From the NCBI GenBank assembly GCA_036169595.1, contig CM069766.1, forward strand, positions 1,959,501 to 2,023,500: a stretch of DNA of 64,000 nucleotides. The letters are read 5' to 3'. The notes under the pieces were generated by a model. That model saw nothing but the letters and a program-made list of their open reading frames with translations, was not told the DNA's origin and made no database searches. The translations under genes and the position numbers were made by a program. Source of the stretch: Dictyostelium firmibasis. Taxonomy: Eukaryota; Evosea; Eumycetozoa; Dictyosteliales; Dictyosteliaceae. Of the stretch, positions 23,434 to 34,908 are shown piece after piece. Each line of letters opens with the position of its first letter. Within the stretch, counting starts at the first letter, position 1.

Positions 23434-24013
23434 CATTGAAAATACCTCCAAATATATCCAGTTGTTTTTTCTTCTTAAAAAATATATTTTTTTTTTTTTA
23501 TTTGATATATTTCAATTTTACAGAACCAGTTACCTCCTTATATATATATAAATAGCTATTACTAAATTCACCGTCTTGCAAACCAAAAGAAATTAAAATA
23601 AAAAAAAATTAAAAAAAGAAAAAAATAAAAAAAAGAAAAAAAAAACATTTAATTTCTATTCATCCATGAAAAATTTATTTTTTTAAAAAAATAAAATTTT
23701 TTTAATTAGTTTTAATTTAAAAAAGTTAATTTTTTTTTTTTTTTTTTTTAAATTTCGAGATCTTTTTTTCCGGAACAACATTTTCTTTTAATTTAAATAA
23801 AAAAAAAATAAAAAAAAAAAAGAAAAAAAGAAAAAAGAAAAAAAAAAAACTATTAAAAAAACAAAATATTCAATTGTAATAATAAATTAACTTAAAAGAA
23901 ATAATAAATAAAAAATAATATATATATATATATATATGAATATAAATAAAAATACATAGAATAAATAAATTTAATATATACATACATATATACATTAATA
24001 CTAAAATTTCAAA
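21921..24013. other. long AT-rich intergenic region
   Basis: About 2.1 kb with many 20-40-nt homopolymer runs (A: 22372-22404, 22947-22986; T: 22452-22494). Short reverse-strand stretches such as NQTVIYCCKGKYPGLTVEFF (22165-22230) look slightly coding-like but have no gene structure. The last ~700 bp presumably include the promoter and leader of the downstream START/F-box gene. Confidence 0.5.
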
Positions 24014-24413
24014 ATGCAGTATATAAATGGTATGGATATTGTTAAAAGTGTATACGATGAAGTTAAATATTTAATAAATTATACAACAATGCCATGGACA
24101 GATTTGGGTGAATATGAAGAATGTTCAGTTCACTCAATAGAGAATCCAACAGAAGAAGGTTTAATTTTTAAATGTGTTGGCGAAATTGATACTTCACCAG
24201 AAATCCCATTAAATGTTTTATATAATGCAAACTTACAGCAAAAATGGGACGAACTTTGTATTGAGGTAATATACTTTTATTCTCAAATAAATTAATTTTA
24301 AAAAATAATAATTTATTAACTTTTAAAAATATATTATTATATAAAAATATAAAATAAAAATATAAAATAAAAATAAAAATAAAAATAAAATATAAAATAA
24401 ATATAAAATATAA

Positions 24414-24466
<53 letters not shown>

Positions 24467-24505
24467 TAAAAATAAAAATAAAAATAAAAATAAATCAAAA
24501 TAATG

Positions 24506-24544
<39 letters not shown>

Positions 24545-27500
24545 AAAAAAGTCAAAAAAAATTGAACAGCTAGATAGTTGTAATTCAGTCGATTATTATT
24601 CATTTGGATCACCACTGGGTGGAGCACCAAGAGATTTTGTATTTTTAAGAAATTTCTCAGTTGATTATGAAAATAAAGCAGCTTGGGTTGTAATTAGATC
24701 TATTCACCATGAATCAATACCTAGTCCAACATATATGAAGCCATCAGGATGGGAATTTCTTGAAATTGCACAAAATAAAACAAGAATTACATTGGTCGTA
24801 CAAATTAACGATTTAACAATTGCACCATATCTTAGAATTAATTCTGTAGATTTGAAAAGGATTTATAGAAATACAGGTATTCAAATTACTCATACCTTAC
24901 CAAACTTAATTAAATATATAAAAAAAAATTATAAAAAAGAAATAGAAAATCATTTTAAAAAATTTAATACACCAGATTTATTTAATCCAAAATCTGAAAA
25001 TCATCAACAACCTCACATTCTACAGTCACAAAATATTATTAATAGTAATAATAATAGTAATAGTATTAATAATAATAACAATAATAACAATAATATTAAT
25101 AATGATAATAATAATAACAATGATGAAAATGAAAAAGATGGTAAAAAAATTTTAGAACCACAATTGGCAGAAGAATTTGAATTTTTAGATGTGGACGAAG
25201 ATATGTATGATGTTGATAAAACTCCAACATATATTTTTAAAGAAACCAGTAAAATTATTGGTGAAATAGAGGTAAATCCAGTTGAAACCGGTTGGACTTG
25301 TTTTAGAAAGTTTAATGATTACTCATTCTATTATAGAGATTATGATGAGAATTCATTAGATTTTGCATGCAGTGGTAGTTCATTTATAGATGCATATCCC
25401 GAAGTCATTACTTCTTATATATTTTCAGAGTATTCTTGTAAACTTGACCAATGGACATGTGGTATGAAAACATTGAAAAAATTTGATGATGTAACCTCTT
25501 TGGAGAGAATGAGTTTTCGTTCAGTTTTGGCACCAAAAGATGTTTTATCAGCTGTATTAGTTAAACAAATTAATCATTTGCAAAAAGGTATTACATGTAT
25601 TGGTTATAGGTCACTATTTAAACCATCAACACTAAAGAAAACTGGATTTTGGTATGCTCCCTCAGCTTATTATATCATTCCTCAAGAAAGAGGTTGTATA
25701 ATAAGATATGTTTTAAAGTTTAGAATCTATCTACCTCCTTCATTTTATAAGGTTTACCCAAAGAAACAAATACTTTTTGTAATATCAGAGAAAACTAGAG
25801 CTACAGTAGAGGTAGTGAAATATTATTCAATCAATCCATCCTATCAACAAAAAAGAAAACAACAAGTATTTCCACATTGGGAAGGTATAGATAAATTTTC
25901 AGAGTTGGCAGAAATTTTTTCAGATATCCAAATCCAGCCATCAAAACCTTCATTAATTATAAATTCACCACCAAACTCTAATAACCACGAAAATGAAAAG
26001 AAAAGAAAGTTTAGAGATAATGGTATAAATTCTACCTCAATTTCAATTCCTTCAACTCAATTTTGTTTTTCAAGTGGTGGTACAGCACCTTTTTCTACAT
26101 CATCATCATCATCATTATCATTTTCACCACCTCAACAACTTTCATCTCCAACATCTTCATCTTCTTCGAGTGATTCGTCTACATTGGATAATATTACAAA
26201 TTTACAATTAGATAACAACACCAATAATATTAATAATAATAAAATTAATAAATCAAATGATCAAGAGTATCTTAGATTCTCAGAAGATTGGGAATCTTAT
26301 ATAACCAGAAAACCATTTTTATTATTAATGTCAAGTGGACTACATTTAAGAAAACCACCTAAAAAGAAATCACCACGTTTTTTAGAAAATCATAATTTAA
26401 AAACCGATTCATTGTTTGATTTTTTACCTTATGAAATGATTCAATTTATTTTTTCATTAATGGATGCAACTCATTTAATTAGAATGTCGAGAACTTGTAA
26501 ATATTTTAATACTATTTGTTTAGATGATAACATATGGAGGGATCTTTATAGTAGAGAATTTACAAAAAATTATTCAGATTCTTTATTCAAATGGAGTTCT
26601 ATTGAAGATATAAACTTAGGTACTGAAAAGAAACCATTATTCGATCCCTCTCTTGATCAAAAACATTTAATTACACCTTCAACTTCACCAACATCATCAT
26701 CACCTTTGTTACAACCAATACCAATACATCAACCACAACAACCACAACAACCACAACTACAACAACTTCAACTAAATCAACACCCACAGACACAACAACT
26801 ACAACCACAACAATCACAACAACCTCAACAACCTCAACTAAATCAACAACCACAGGCACTACAACAAACACAACAACCGCAGACACAACAACCACAACAA
26901 ACACAACAACCACAACAAACACAACAACCACAACAACCACAACCACAACAACAGCAACAGCCACAATTACAACAACAGCCACAGCCACAGCCACAGCCAC
27001 AGCCACAGCCACAACCACAACCACCACAACATCAACAACCAAAAAATGCTCATTATTGGTTGAATATGTTTAAAGAAAAGGAAATTATCAACAGACATTG
27101 GAGAAATGGTAATGGTAAAGTTAGTAATTTAAGAGGACATAAAGGAAAGATTAGTTGTTTGCAAATGGCACCCAATCAAATTTTTACTAGTTCAAAAGAT
27201 AAAGAGTTTAAATCTTGGAATATTGCAACAAAACAGTGTGAAAGGTCAACTAGATGTGGCGCAAGTTCAGTTATTTCCTTTGAAAAGGATAATCTTTCAA
27301 AACTTTCAACGGATATTTTCCCATATTGTTTATACACTCATGGAATAGTTAGATTAGGTTGTTCAAATGGAGCAATTCAACATTATAATATAGCTACAAA
27401 AGAAATCGAAAAGGAACAGCGTTTTCTTTATGTTTCAAATGGTTTCATTTTTATTAAAAGAGATATTTATTCATATGAAAATAATACAGTGAAACTATAT

Positions 27501-28016
27501 GATAGCGAAACTGAACAAGAGTTGCAAATGATACAAATTGAAAATACAAAGATTAATCATTGCAAAATTGGAAGGTTTGAAAATTTTTGTACCATTGCAT
27601 GCACAGATAAAACAGTTAAATTATGGGACATAGATTCAAATAAAGTCGAGTTGGTGCTCAATGGTCACAAAGGTTCAGTCAATTGTCTTGACTTTTTAAA
27701 TGACTATCAAATTGTTACAGGCTCGAGCGATAAAAGCATTAGAATGTGGGATATCAGAAATCCAAGTTCCACTATTCACAATATTAAATCTCACTCATCA
27801 AAAGTTAGAGCAATTAGTATATATAATAATTTACGAATGTGTAGTGGTGATGAAGATTCAATTGGTTTATGGCAACTAGATGGTGGCAATGAACCAACTC
27901 TTTTAACTACCATTAATAATTTATCACCTGTTGAATGTTTATCAATTGATGATGAGACAATGTTGGCTGGTTTTTCAGATGGTGAAGTTTCTTATTATGA
28001 CTTTAATTCAAAATAA
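24014..28016 (+). CDS. START-START-F-box-WD40 protein
   Basis: Two exons (24014-24265; 24570-28016), phase-0 junction, 1232 aa. Residues 1-235 are START-like: DLGEYEECSVHSIENPTE, LYNANLQQKWDELCIE, PRDFVFLRNFSVDYENKAAWVV, then the PSGWEFLEIAQNKTRITLVVQ strand pair and a C-terminal helix. After an Asn-rich linker, residues ~317-490 look like a second START-type domain (NPVETGWTCF...LDQWTCGMKTLKKF...RMSFRSVLAPKDVLS). At ~700-745 there is an F-box (FDFLPYEMIQFIFSLMDATHLIRMSRTCKYFN). A Gln/Pro-rich block (26716-27040) precedes about seven WD40 repeats (934-1228; e.g. NGHKGSVNCLDFLNDYQIVTGSSDKSIRMWD in shorter pieces). F-box plus WD40 suggests a substrate receptor of an SCF ubiquitin ligase; START domains bind lipids. 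The combination suggests lipid-gated ubiquitination (inference). Confidence 0.88.
24416..24496. repeat. (AAT)n / (AAAAT)n repeats in intron
   Basis: AAT trinucleotides followed by AAAAAT units within the 304-bp intron of the START/F-box gene. Confidence 0.85.
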
Positions 28017-28125
28017 TACTTTACCACTTTTTTTTTTTATAAATATATTGTTTTTGTTTTGGTATTAGTTTTGTACTATTTTTTTTTCAACACAATTTCA
28101 ATAAAACTAAAATCTTTTAAGATGT

Positions 28126-28162
<37 letters not shown>

Positions 28163-28185
28163 TTTTTTATTTAATATTAAAACGC

Positions 28186-28430
28186 TTAGTAATGACATCT
28201 TGAAATTGGACGACATGGTGGTGGACATGGACGACAAATTGGACGTGGTGGTGGACATGGGTGACATCTATTCCAATGATGGCTACCATAACCTGATGTT
28301 TCATTTGAACCGAATGAACCACTTGAACTACCACCATCAATTGATGAAACACTTGATCTTAATGAACCGGTACTTAATGAAGATAATGAAGCTTTAAAAA
28401 GAATATGTTAAAATGATATTTTTTAAATAA

Positions 28431-28470
<40 letters not shown>

Positions 28471-28502
28471 TATTCAAATGATAACCTACAAAAGAGAGTC
28501 AT
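28186..28502 (-). CDS. small Ser/Gly- and Cys/His/Pro-rich protein, MTLF class (array gene 1)
   Basis: Exons 28502-28490 and 28391-28186, 98-bp intron (GTAGGT..AG), 72 aa. The protein starts [16 protein letters not shown] Ser/Gly half (to about residue 40) is followed by a Cys/His/Pro half with Cys at 47, 50, 57, 60, 64 and 70, built from two CxPCPPP motifs and ending SRCHY. There is no signal peptide or membrane helix. The MTLFSS start followed by a Ser-rich stretch resembles the large dictyostelid hssA/B (2C/7E, sigN-like) families of developmentally expressed small proteins, but those have Gly-rich ends; here the spaced Cys/His could bind metal (inference). This copy has Arg16 (others Lys), Ile56 and Ile67. 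It converges on the START/F-box gene 169 bp away. Confidence 0.9.
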
Positions 28503-28877
28503 TTTAATTAATTGTTTTTTTGTTAGTTTAAAAATAAAATTTGATTTGAATAAATAATTTTTTATGAAGTGGTGAATTTATAGTTTTTTTTTTTTTTTAA
28601 TAAAAACACACTAAAAAAAAATACTAATAAAATCATACTTTGTGTCTTTTAAATTAAAATCTCCCCCTTTTTTTTTCTCTTTTATTTTTTAAAGGTTTTA
28701 CTTGTTATTACCAATAAATATTAATTATAATTTGTCAAAATTTAGAACCCTTGGATATACATAATCAAGACTATAATTTATTATGGTATTTTTTTTTAAA
28801 AAAAAACTATAAAAATTAAAAAAAAATTTATTAAAATTAAATAATAATTACTATTAAAAATAATAATTAAATATAAA
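28503..28877. promoter_or_regulatory. divergent promoter, pair 1
   Basis: CTCCCCC at 28661-28667 lies 159 bp from the MTLF start. TATA-like ATTTATAGTTTT (reverse ACTATAAAT) is near 28575, and AACTATAAAAATTA near 28805 on the MSIF side. The shared core TTTTACTTGTTATTACCAAT is at about 28696-28715. Confidence 0.7.
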
Positions 28878-29161
28878 ATGAGCATTTTCTGTATGTTTTA
28901 ATAATTTAATAATCTTTTATACTTATTAAAATCTAACATTTTATAATAAAATTAGCTTCATTATCTTCTTTAAGTACTGGTTCATTAAAATCAAGTGTTT
29001 CATCAGTTGATTCCGGTAGTTCAAGTGGTTCATTCGGTTCAAATGAAATATCAGGTTATGGTAGCCATCATTGGAATAGATGTCACCCATGTCCACCACC
29101 ACGTCCAATTTGTCGTCCATGTCCACCACCATGTCGTCCAATTTCAAGATGTCATTATTAA
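28878..29161 (+). CDS. small Cys/His/Pro-rich protein, MSIF class (array gene 2)
   Basis: Exons 28878-28890 and 28956-29161 with a 65-bp GTATGT..AG intron; 72 aa starting [13 protein letters not shown]. Distinctive residues: Val22, Ser24 and Ile36, with Ile at 56 and 67. It shares Val22/Ser24 with array gene 10, suggesting exchange between them. Confidence 0.9.
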
Positions 29162-29506
29162 AAGTTTAATTATTTTAAAATAAATAAAAATAAATCAAAT
29201 TTTTTTCATCTCTCATAAGATTTAAATAATAACTATAGTTTATTATTATTATTAGATTATTAGAATATTGATTGGTTGATTAGATTATAATTTTTTATCA
29301 CCAATTAATTGTTTTTGCAATTTTTTTTTTTAAACATAATGATTTTTTTGGTTCTAAATTTTTATATTTATAAATTTTTAAATAATCTTAAAAAGAAAAA
29401 AATAAGGCAATTAATAAAATTTTTTTTATTATTTAAAATTTTTTTGTTTTTTTTTTTAATTTATAATTTTATTCATGTCTTTATTTTTTATTCAATTTTT
29501 AAATGT
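29162..29506. other. tail-to-tail spacer, array genes 2/3
   Basis: AT-rich, ordinary array spacer. Nothing coding. Confidence 0.6.
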
Positions 29507-29813
29507 CTAATAATGACATCTTGAAATTGGACGACATGGTGGTGGACATGGACGACAAACTGGACGTGGTGGTGGACATGGGTGACATCTATTCCAATGG
29601 TGGCTACCATAACCTGATGTTTCATTTGAACCGAATGAACCACTTGAACTACCACCATCAATTGATGAAACACTTGATTTTAATGAACCAGTACTTAATG
29701 AAGATAATGAAGCTAAAAAAGAATATGTTAGAATGATATTTTTTTAAATAGTTTAGTTTTTATTTATTTTTATTTTTTTCGATTATAAATGTTAACTTAC
29801 AAAAGAGAGTCAT
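29507..29813 (-). CDS. small Cys/His/Pro-rich protein, MTLF class (array gene 3)
   Basis: Exons 29813-29801 and 29712-29507, intron 88 bp, 72 aa, TAG stop. Val56, Ile67; otherwise consensus. Confidence 0.9.
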
Positions 29814-30173
29814 TTTAATTAATAGTTTTTTGGTTTAAAATTTGATTTTGAATAATTTTTTTTTTTATGAAAATGATAAATTTATAGTTTTTTTTTTTAA
29901 AATAAAAACACATTATCCAAAAATACTAATATAATAATACTTTGAGTTTTTTTTTAAAAAAAAAAAGTCTCCCCCTTTTTTTTTTTTTTTTATGTTTTAC
30001 TTGTTATTACCAATTAATTTTATTTAAAAGTTTGAAATAAAATTGAAGTTTGCATGTAAACAATCAAGACTTTTTTTTTTTATTTTTTTTTTTCTTCCAC
30101 AAAAAAAAAAAACTATAAAAACTAAAAAAAAAAAATAATAATTAAAATAAAAATAAAAATAAAATAATTAAAA
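29814..30173. promoter_or_regulatory. divergent promoter, pair 2
   Basis: CTCCCCC at 29969-29975, 156 bp from the MTLF start. The ACTTGTTATTACCAATTAAT core follows at about 29999-30018, then AATCAAGACT near 30060 on the MSIF side. Confidence 0.7.
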
Positions 30174-30457
30174 ATGAGCATTTTCTGTATGTTTTAAAAA
30201 TTTAAATATCCTATAATTTTATAAAAATCTAACATTTTTATATATAATTAGCTTCATTATCATCATTAAGTACCGGTTCATTAAAATCAAGTGTTTCATC
30301 AATTGATGGTAGTAGTTCAAGTGGTTCATTCGGTTCAAATGAAACATCAGGTTATGGTAGCCATCATTGGAATAGATGTCACCCATGTCCACCACCACGT
30401 CCAATTTGTCGTCCATGTCCACCACCATGTCGTCCAATTTCAAGATGTCATTATTAA
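30174..30457 (+). CDS. small Cys/His/Pro-rich protein, MSIF class (array gene 4)
   Basis: Exons 30174-30186 and 30252-30457, intron 65 bp, 72 aa. Ser25, Ile56, Ile67. Confidence 0.9.
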
Positions 30458-30856
30458 ACATTTTTTTTTAGAAATTAATTAAAAATAAAAGCTTTTTTAT
30501 CTCAGTTTAGAAATAAATTTTAACTGTCACGTATTTTAAAATAAATAGAATATTGATGATTTGATTAGTTTCTTATTTTTTTAAAACATATTAATAGTTT
30601 TCTTTAATTTTTTTTTTTTTGAAAAATAATTATTTTTATTGTTTTTTTGGTTCTAAATTTTTTTTATATTTTTATTTAAATGTGTTTCAAAATTTAAAAA
30701 AATGCCAACATATTCTTCATTTATATTTATTATATAAAAAGAAAATAATAAAGCTATCAATTAATAAAAAATTTATTTTATTTTTAATTTTTAAAGGGAT
30801 TTTTTTATATATTAAGATTTTATTTTATTTTTAATTTTTATCTAGATATTAAACGC
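30458..30856. other. tail-to-tail spacer, array genes 4/5
   Basis: Contains the spacer block on the reverse strand (ATGCCAACATATTCTTCATT at about 30702-30721), i.e. 3' of the MTLF gene. No coding. Confidence 0.65.
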
Positions 30857-31158
30857 TTAATAATGACATCTTGAAACTGGACGACATGGTGGTGGACATG
30901 GACGACAAATTGGACGTGGTGGTGGACATGGGTGACATCTATTCCAATGATGGCCACCATAACCTGATGTTTCATTTGAACCGAATGAACCACTTGAACT
31001 ACTACCATCAATTGATGAAACACTTGATTTTAATGAACCAGTACTTAAAGAAGATAAAGAAGCTTTAAAAAGAATATGTTAAAATTATAATTTTTTATTA
31101 ATTTTCAAAATTTTTTTTTTTAATCGATTATAAATGTCAACTTACAAAAGAGAGTCAT
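30857..31158 (-). CDS. small Cys/His/Pro-rich protein, MTLF class (array gene 5)
   Basis: Exons 31158-31146 and 31062-30857, intron 83 bp, 72 aa. Ser25, Gly41, Ile56, Val67. Confidence 0.9.
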
Positions 31159-31515
31159 TTTAGTTAATAGTTTCTTTATAGTTAAAAATTAAATTTGATT
31201 TGAAAATTTTTTTATGAAAATGGTAAATTTATAGTTTTTTATTTTTTTAAAATATAAAGACATATTTCAAAAATACTAATAAAATCACACTTAGAGTTTT
31301 TTTTTAAAAAAAAAGTCCCCCTTTTTTTTTTTTTTTTTTTTTTATGTTTTACTTGTTATTACCAATTAATTGTAATTAAAAGTTTGAATAACATTGAATT
31401 TTGGATGTACAAAACCCCAGACTTTTTTTTTTTTTTTTTCTCAATAAAAAAAAAAACTATAAAAACTAAAAAAAATAAAAATAATAATTGTAATTCAAAA
31501 TAAAAATATTAAAAA
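31159..31515. promoter_or_regulatory. divergent promoter, pair 3
   Basis: CCCCC at 31317-31321, 159 bp from the MTLF start; here the usual TCT before it is a single T. ACTTGTTATTACCAATTAAT core at about 31350-31369. Confidence 0.7.
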
Positions 31516-31802
31516 ATGAGCATTTTCTGTATGTTATAAAATTTTAAAATGACCTATAATTTAATAAATAAATCTAACATTTTTAAATAAAATTAGCTTC
31601 ATTATCTTCTTTAAGTACTGGTTCATTAAAATCAAGTGTTTCATCAATTGATGGTGGTAGTTCAAGTGGTTCATTCGGTTCAAATGAAACATCAGGTTAT
31701 AGTGGCCATCATTGGAATAGATGTCACCCATGTCCACCACCACGTCCAATTTGTCGTCCATGTCCACCACCATGTCGTCCAGTTTCAAGATGTCATTATT
31801 AA
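31516..31802 (+). CDS. small Cys/His/Pro-rich protein, MSIF class (array gene 6)
   Basis: Exons 31516-31528 and 31597-31802, intron 68 bp, 72 aa. Ser40, Gly41, Ile56, Val67. Confidence 0.9.
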
Positions 31803-32144
31803 GTGTTTTTTTTTTTTTTTTTTAAATAATTAAAAATAAACTCATAACATTTTTCATCTCAGATAGCAAATTAATATTAACTATCAGGTTTTGTAAAATG
31901 ATTGATTGGTTTATTTTTTTTTAAAACATATTAATTGTTTTTTCAATTTTTTTCAATTTTTTTTTTGTAACACGGATTTTGTTTTTTTTTTGGTTTTGAA
32001 ATTTTTTTTTTTTTTTATTAAATATGTTTCAAAAATTTAAAAAGATGCCAATATATCCTTCATTTAAATATTTTCTAAAGAGAAAATAATAAGGCATTAA
32101 AATTAATTAAAATTTAGAAAAAAATAAAATTTTTTATTGAGTAC

Positions 32145-32149
<5 letters not shown>
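31803..32149. other. spacer left of the inserted element
   Basis: Ordinary array spacer (reverse-strand block ATGCCAATATATCCTTCATT at about 32045-32064), which ends in a long T run where the inserted sequence begins. Confidence 0.6.
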
Positions 32150-32186
<37 letters not shown>

Positions 32187-33200
32187 GTTCTCAAATTTTT
32201 TTTTTTTTTACATTGAATAGGAATTTAATATTTAATTATTTATAAAAATGAAACATTAATTCAATTATTAATTATTTAAAAAACTTAAAAATGAAGAAAA
32301 CAAATTAAATCCAAATTTTTTGATAATGTCAGATGAGTGAGTATATTTATTAAATTCTTTGATTTAACTTCATTGAAAGGTGAACATAAGTCTAAAAAAC
32401 ACATAGAGTATACGGAAGATGAAATGATAAGAGATTGGGATGAAATTAAGAAATTCAATGAAGAACAACCAACAGAAGCACCAATAACATATATTTTGTT
32501 GTGTATAGACTCCTTTACCAAGTTTGCAACAGGAAGATGTCTAACTTCGAAGAAAACACTTCCAATATACTGTTTTTTGGCAGAAACATACAGAGGTCAA
32601 AGTATTAAAAAATGGCATTGTGATAATGGCAAAGAATTTAAGAATAAAGTATTTGATCAGTTAAGAGATTTCGCCTTCCCAAATTCCATTTCAACCCATG
32701 GAGCTCCTCGTACCCCACAAACACAAGGAGTGGTTGAAAAGTTGAACAACACAATAAAATCCACAATAAGAAAAAGACGAGCTAAAGAGTATGTGTTTAA
32801 AAAAATATATTATATTTATTTAAGATAAATTAACTTTAATTTTTTAAAGTAATAAAGATGGAATAAACAGAACATTATCAGAACATTTACATTTAGGACT
32901 AAATGTTTACAATAATACAAAACATAGAGCAATAGGCATGACACCATCACAAGCAAATGGTGACTCCCCTTTTTTTTCAAAAACTAACATAAAGTCAAAT
33001 TGTTATTTACTTGGTGCTAATGAACAAAAATTAAAGGAATCAACTAACAAAGATTTAACAGAAGAGGATTTAAATACCATAGTTTTAAATAATCTAACAA
33101 AGTATAGGAATACATGGTCTGCCAAACCAACAAAAAAAGAATTTAAAGTTGGTGATGTAGTATTATTTTTGGAAGTTGATAATAAAAAGAAATTTAAAAG
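32150..33200 (+). mobile_element. fossil integrase-bearing element (LTR-retrotransposon kin or Ginger-like)
   Basis: About 1 kb inserted in the spacer between array genes 6 and 7; its junctions are estimated from spacer homology (left near 32115-32150, right near 33195). Parts: a retroviral-type integrase catalytic-core region in the first half and a C-terminal region in the second (open sequence continues to 33235). The core shows IDSFTKFA, WHCDNGKEF and TQGVVEKLNN, as in rve integrases. No gag, protease, reverse transcriptase or long terminal repeats are seen, so it is a broken remnant. Family cannot be settled: Ty3/Gypsy-like retroelement or a Ginger-type DNA transposon. Its open sequence and low decay suggest it is not very old. 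Confidence 0.75.
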
Positions 33201-33260
33201 GATTTTTTTATTATTTATGATTTTATTTAATTCTTAATTTTTTATTTAATTTTAAAACAC

Positions 33261-33544
33261 TTAATAATGACATCTTGAAACTGGACGACATGGTGGTGGA
33301 CATGGACGACAAACTGGACGTGGTGGTGGGCATGGGTGACATCTATTCCAATGATGGCCACTATAACCTGATGTTTCATTTGAACCGAATGAACCACTTG
33401 AACTACCACCATCAATTGATGAAACACTTGATTTTAATGAACCAGTACTTAAAGAAGATAATGAAGCTAAAAAGAATATGTTAAATAATATTTTTTTTTT
33501 TTAATATTGATTTTTTTAATTATTTACTTACAAAAGAGAGTCAT
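33261..33544 (-). CDS. small Cys/His/Pro-rich protein, MTLF class (array gene 7)
   Basis: Exons 33544-33532 and 33466-33261, intron 65 bp, 72 aa. Ser40, Gly41, Val56, Val67. Its 3' flank (GTGTTTTAAAATTAAATAAA) is the normal MTLF flank and abuts the fossil element. Confidence 0.9.
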
Positions 33545-33887
33545 TTTAATTAATAGTTTTTTTTTGTTATTTGAAAATTTGATTTGATATAAATTATTTT
33601 TTTAAAAAAAGGTAAATTTATAGTTTTTTTTTAAATTAAAATAAAAACACATTATTCAAAAAAACTAATAAAATCATACTTTACGTTTTTTCATAAAAAA
33701 AATCTCCCCCTTTTTTTTCTCTTTTATTTTAAAAAGTTTTACTTGTTATTACCAATAATTATTAATTAAAAGTTGTCATAAACAATGAACATTGGATGTA
33801 AATAATCAAGACTTTTAAAAAAAAAAAACTATAAATACTAAAAAAAAAATTTAATTACCATACAAAATAAAAGTTAAAAAATAAAAA
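33545..33887. promoter_or_regulatory. divergent promoter, pair 4
   Basis: CTCCCCC at 33704-33710, 160 bp from the MTLF start. ACTTGTTATTACCAATAATT core at about 33741-33760; AATCAAGACTTTT near 33805 and ACTATAAATACT near 33828. Confidence 0.7.
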
Positions 33888-34209
33888 ATGAGCATTTTCT
33901 GTATGTTTTAAAAATTTATATTAACTATAATCTATTATTAAAAAAAAAAAAAAAAACTCTAATTTTTCAAATAAAAATTCTTTTTATACATAATATTATT
34001 TAGCTGCATTATCTTCTTTAAGTACTGGTTCATTAAAATCAAGTGTTTCATCAGTTGATGGTGGTAGTTCAAGTGGTTCATTCGGTTCAAATGAATCATC
34101 AGGCTATGGTAGCCATCATTGGAATAGATGTCACCCATGCCCACCACCACGTCCAGTTTGTCGTCCATGTCCACCACCATGTCGTCCAGTTTCAAGATGT
34201 CATTATTAA
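33888..34209 (+). CDS. small Cys/His/Pro-rich protein, MSIF class, recombinant (array gene 8)
   Basis: Exons 33888-33900 and 34004-34209 around a 103-bp intron, the longest in the array; 72 aa. Ala6 (all other intact members Ser), Val22, Ser36, Val56, Val67. Its 3' flank (GCGTTTTAAAATTAGATAAA...AATGAATAAAATCAT) matches that of MTLF genes, not MSIF genes, placing the array's inversion breakpoint within or beside this exon. Confidence 0.9.
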
Positions 34210-34623
34210 GCGTTTTAAAATTAGATAAAAAATTAGGAAATGAATAAAATCATAAATTAAAAATCCATAAAAAATTCTAAAGATTTAAATTTTTTATTAA
34301 TTGATTGCCTTATTTTTTCTTTTTATTATTTATTTAAATGAAGGATATATTGGCATCTTTTTACATTGTGAAACACATTTTAAAAATGAAAAAACATAGT
34401 GTTACACATTTTTAAAAAACATCTTTTTCAATTACAAAAAAATAATTTTGGAATATAAAAATATACACCCATTGAAAAGAATGTTTTTTGAAAAAAGAAG
34501 TGAAAATTTTTTTTTTAAAAAACTTATCAATATTCTAAATATCTAATAAATTGACAATTATTATTTTTTAAGTTACCTGATATTAAAAAATATTATTTTT
34601 ATTTATTTTAAACAATTAAACTT
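34210..34623. other. spacer at the array inversion point
   Basis: From here rightward the spacer block reads forward (AATGAAGGATATATTGGCAT at about 34338-34357), whereas left of this point it reads in reverse. It lies between two MSIF genes facing each other tail-to-tail, the only such case in the array. Confidence 0.75.
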
Positions 34624-34908
34624 TTAATAATGACATCTTGAAATTGGACGACATGGTGGTGGACATGGACGACAAATTGGACGTGGTGGTGGACATGGGT
34701 GACATCTATTCCAATGATGGCTACCATAACCTGATGTTTCATTTGAACCGAATGAACTACTTGAACTACCACCATCAATTGATGAAACACTTGATTTTAA
34801 TGAACCAGTACTTAATGAAGATAATGAAGCTAATTATATATAAAAATGTTAGATTTTTATTAATTATTATAGTTTATTAAAAATTTATAACATACAGAAA
34901 ATGCTCAT
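34624..34908 (-). CDS. small Cys/His/Pro-rich protein, MSIF class (array gene 9)
   Basis: Exons 34908-34896 and 34829-34624, intron 66 bp, 72 aa. Ser29 in place of Gly; Ile56, Ile67. First gene of the inverted set. Confidence 0.9.
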
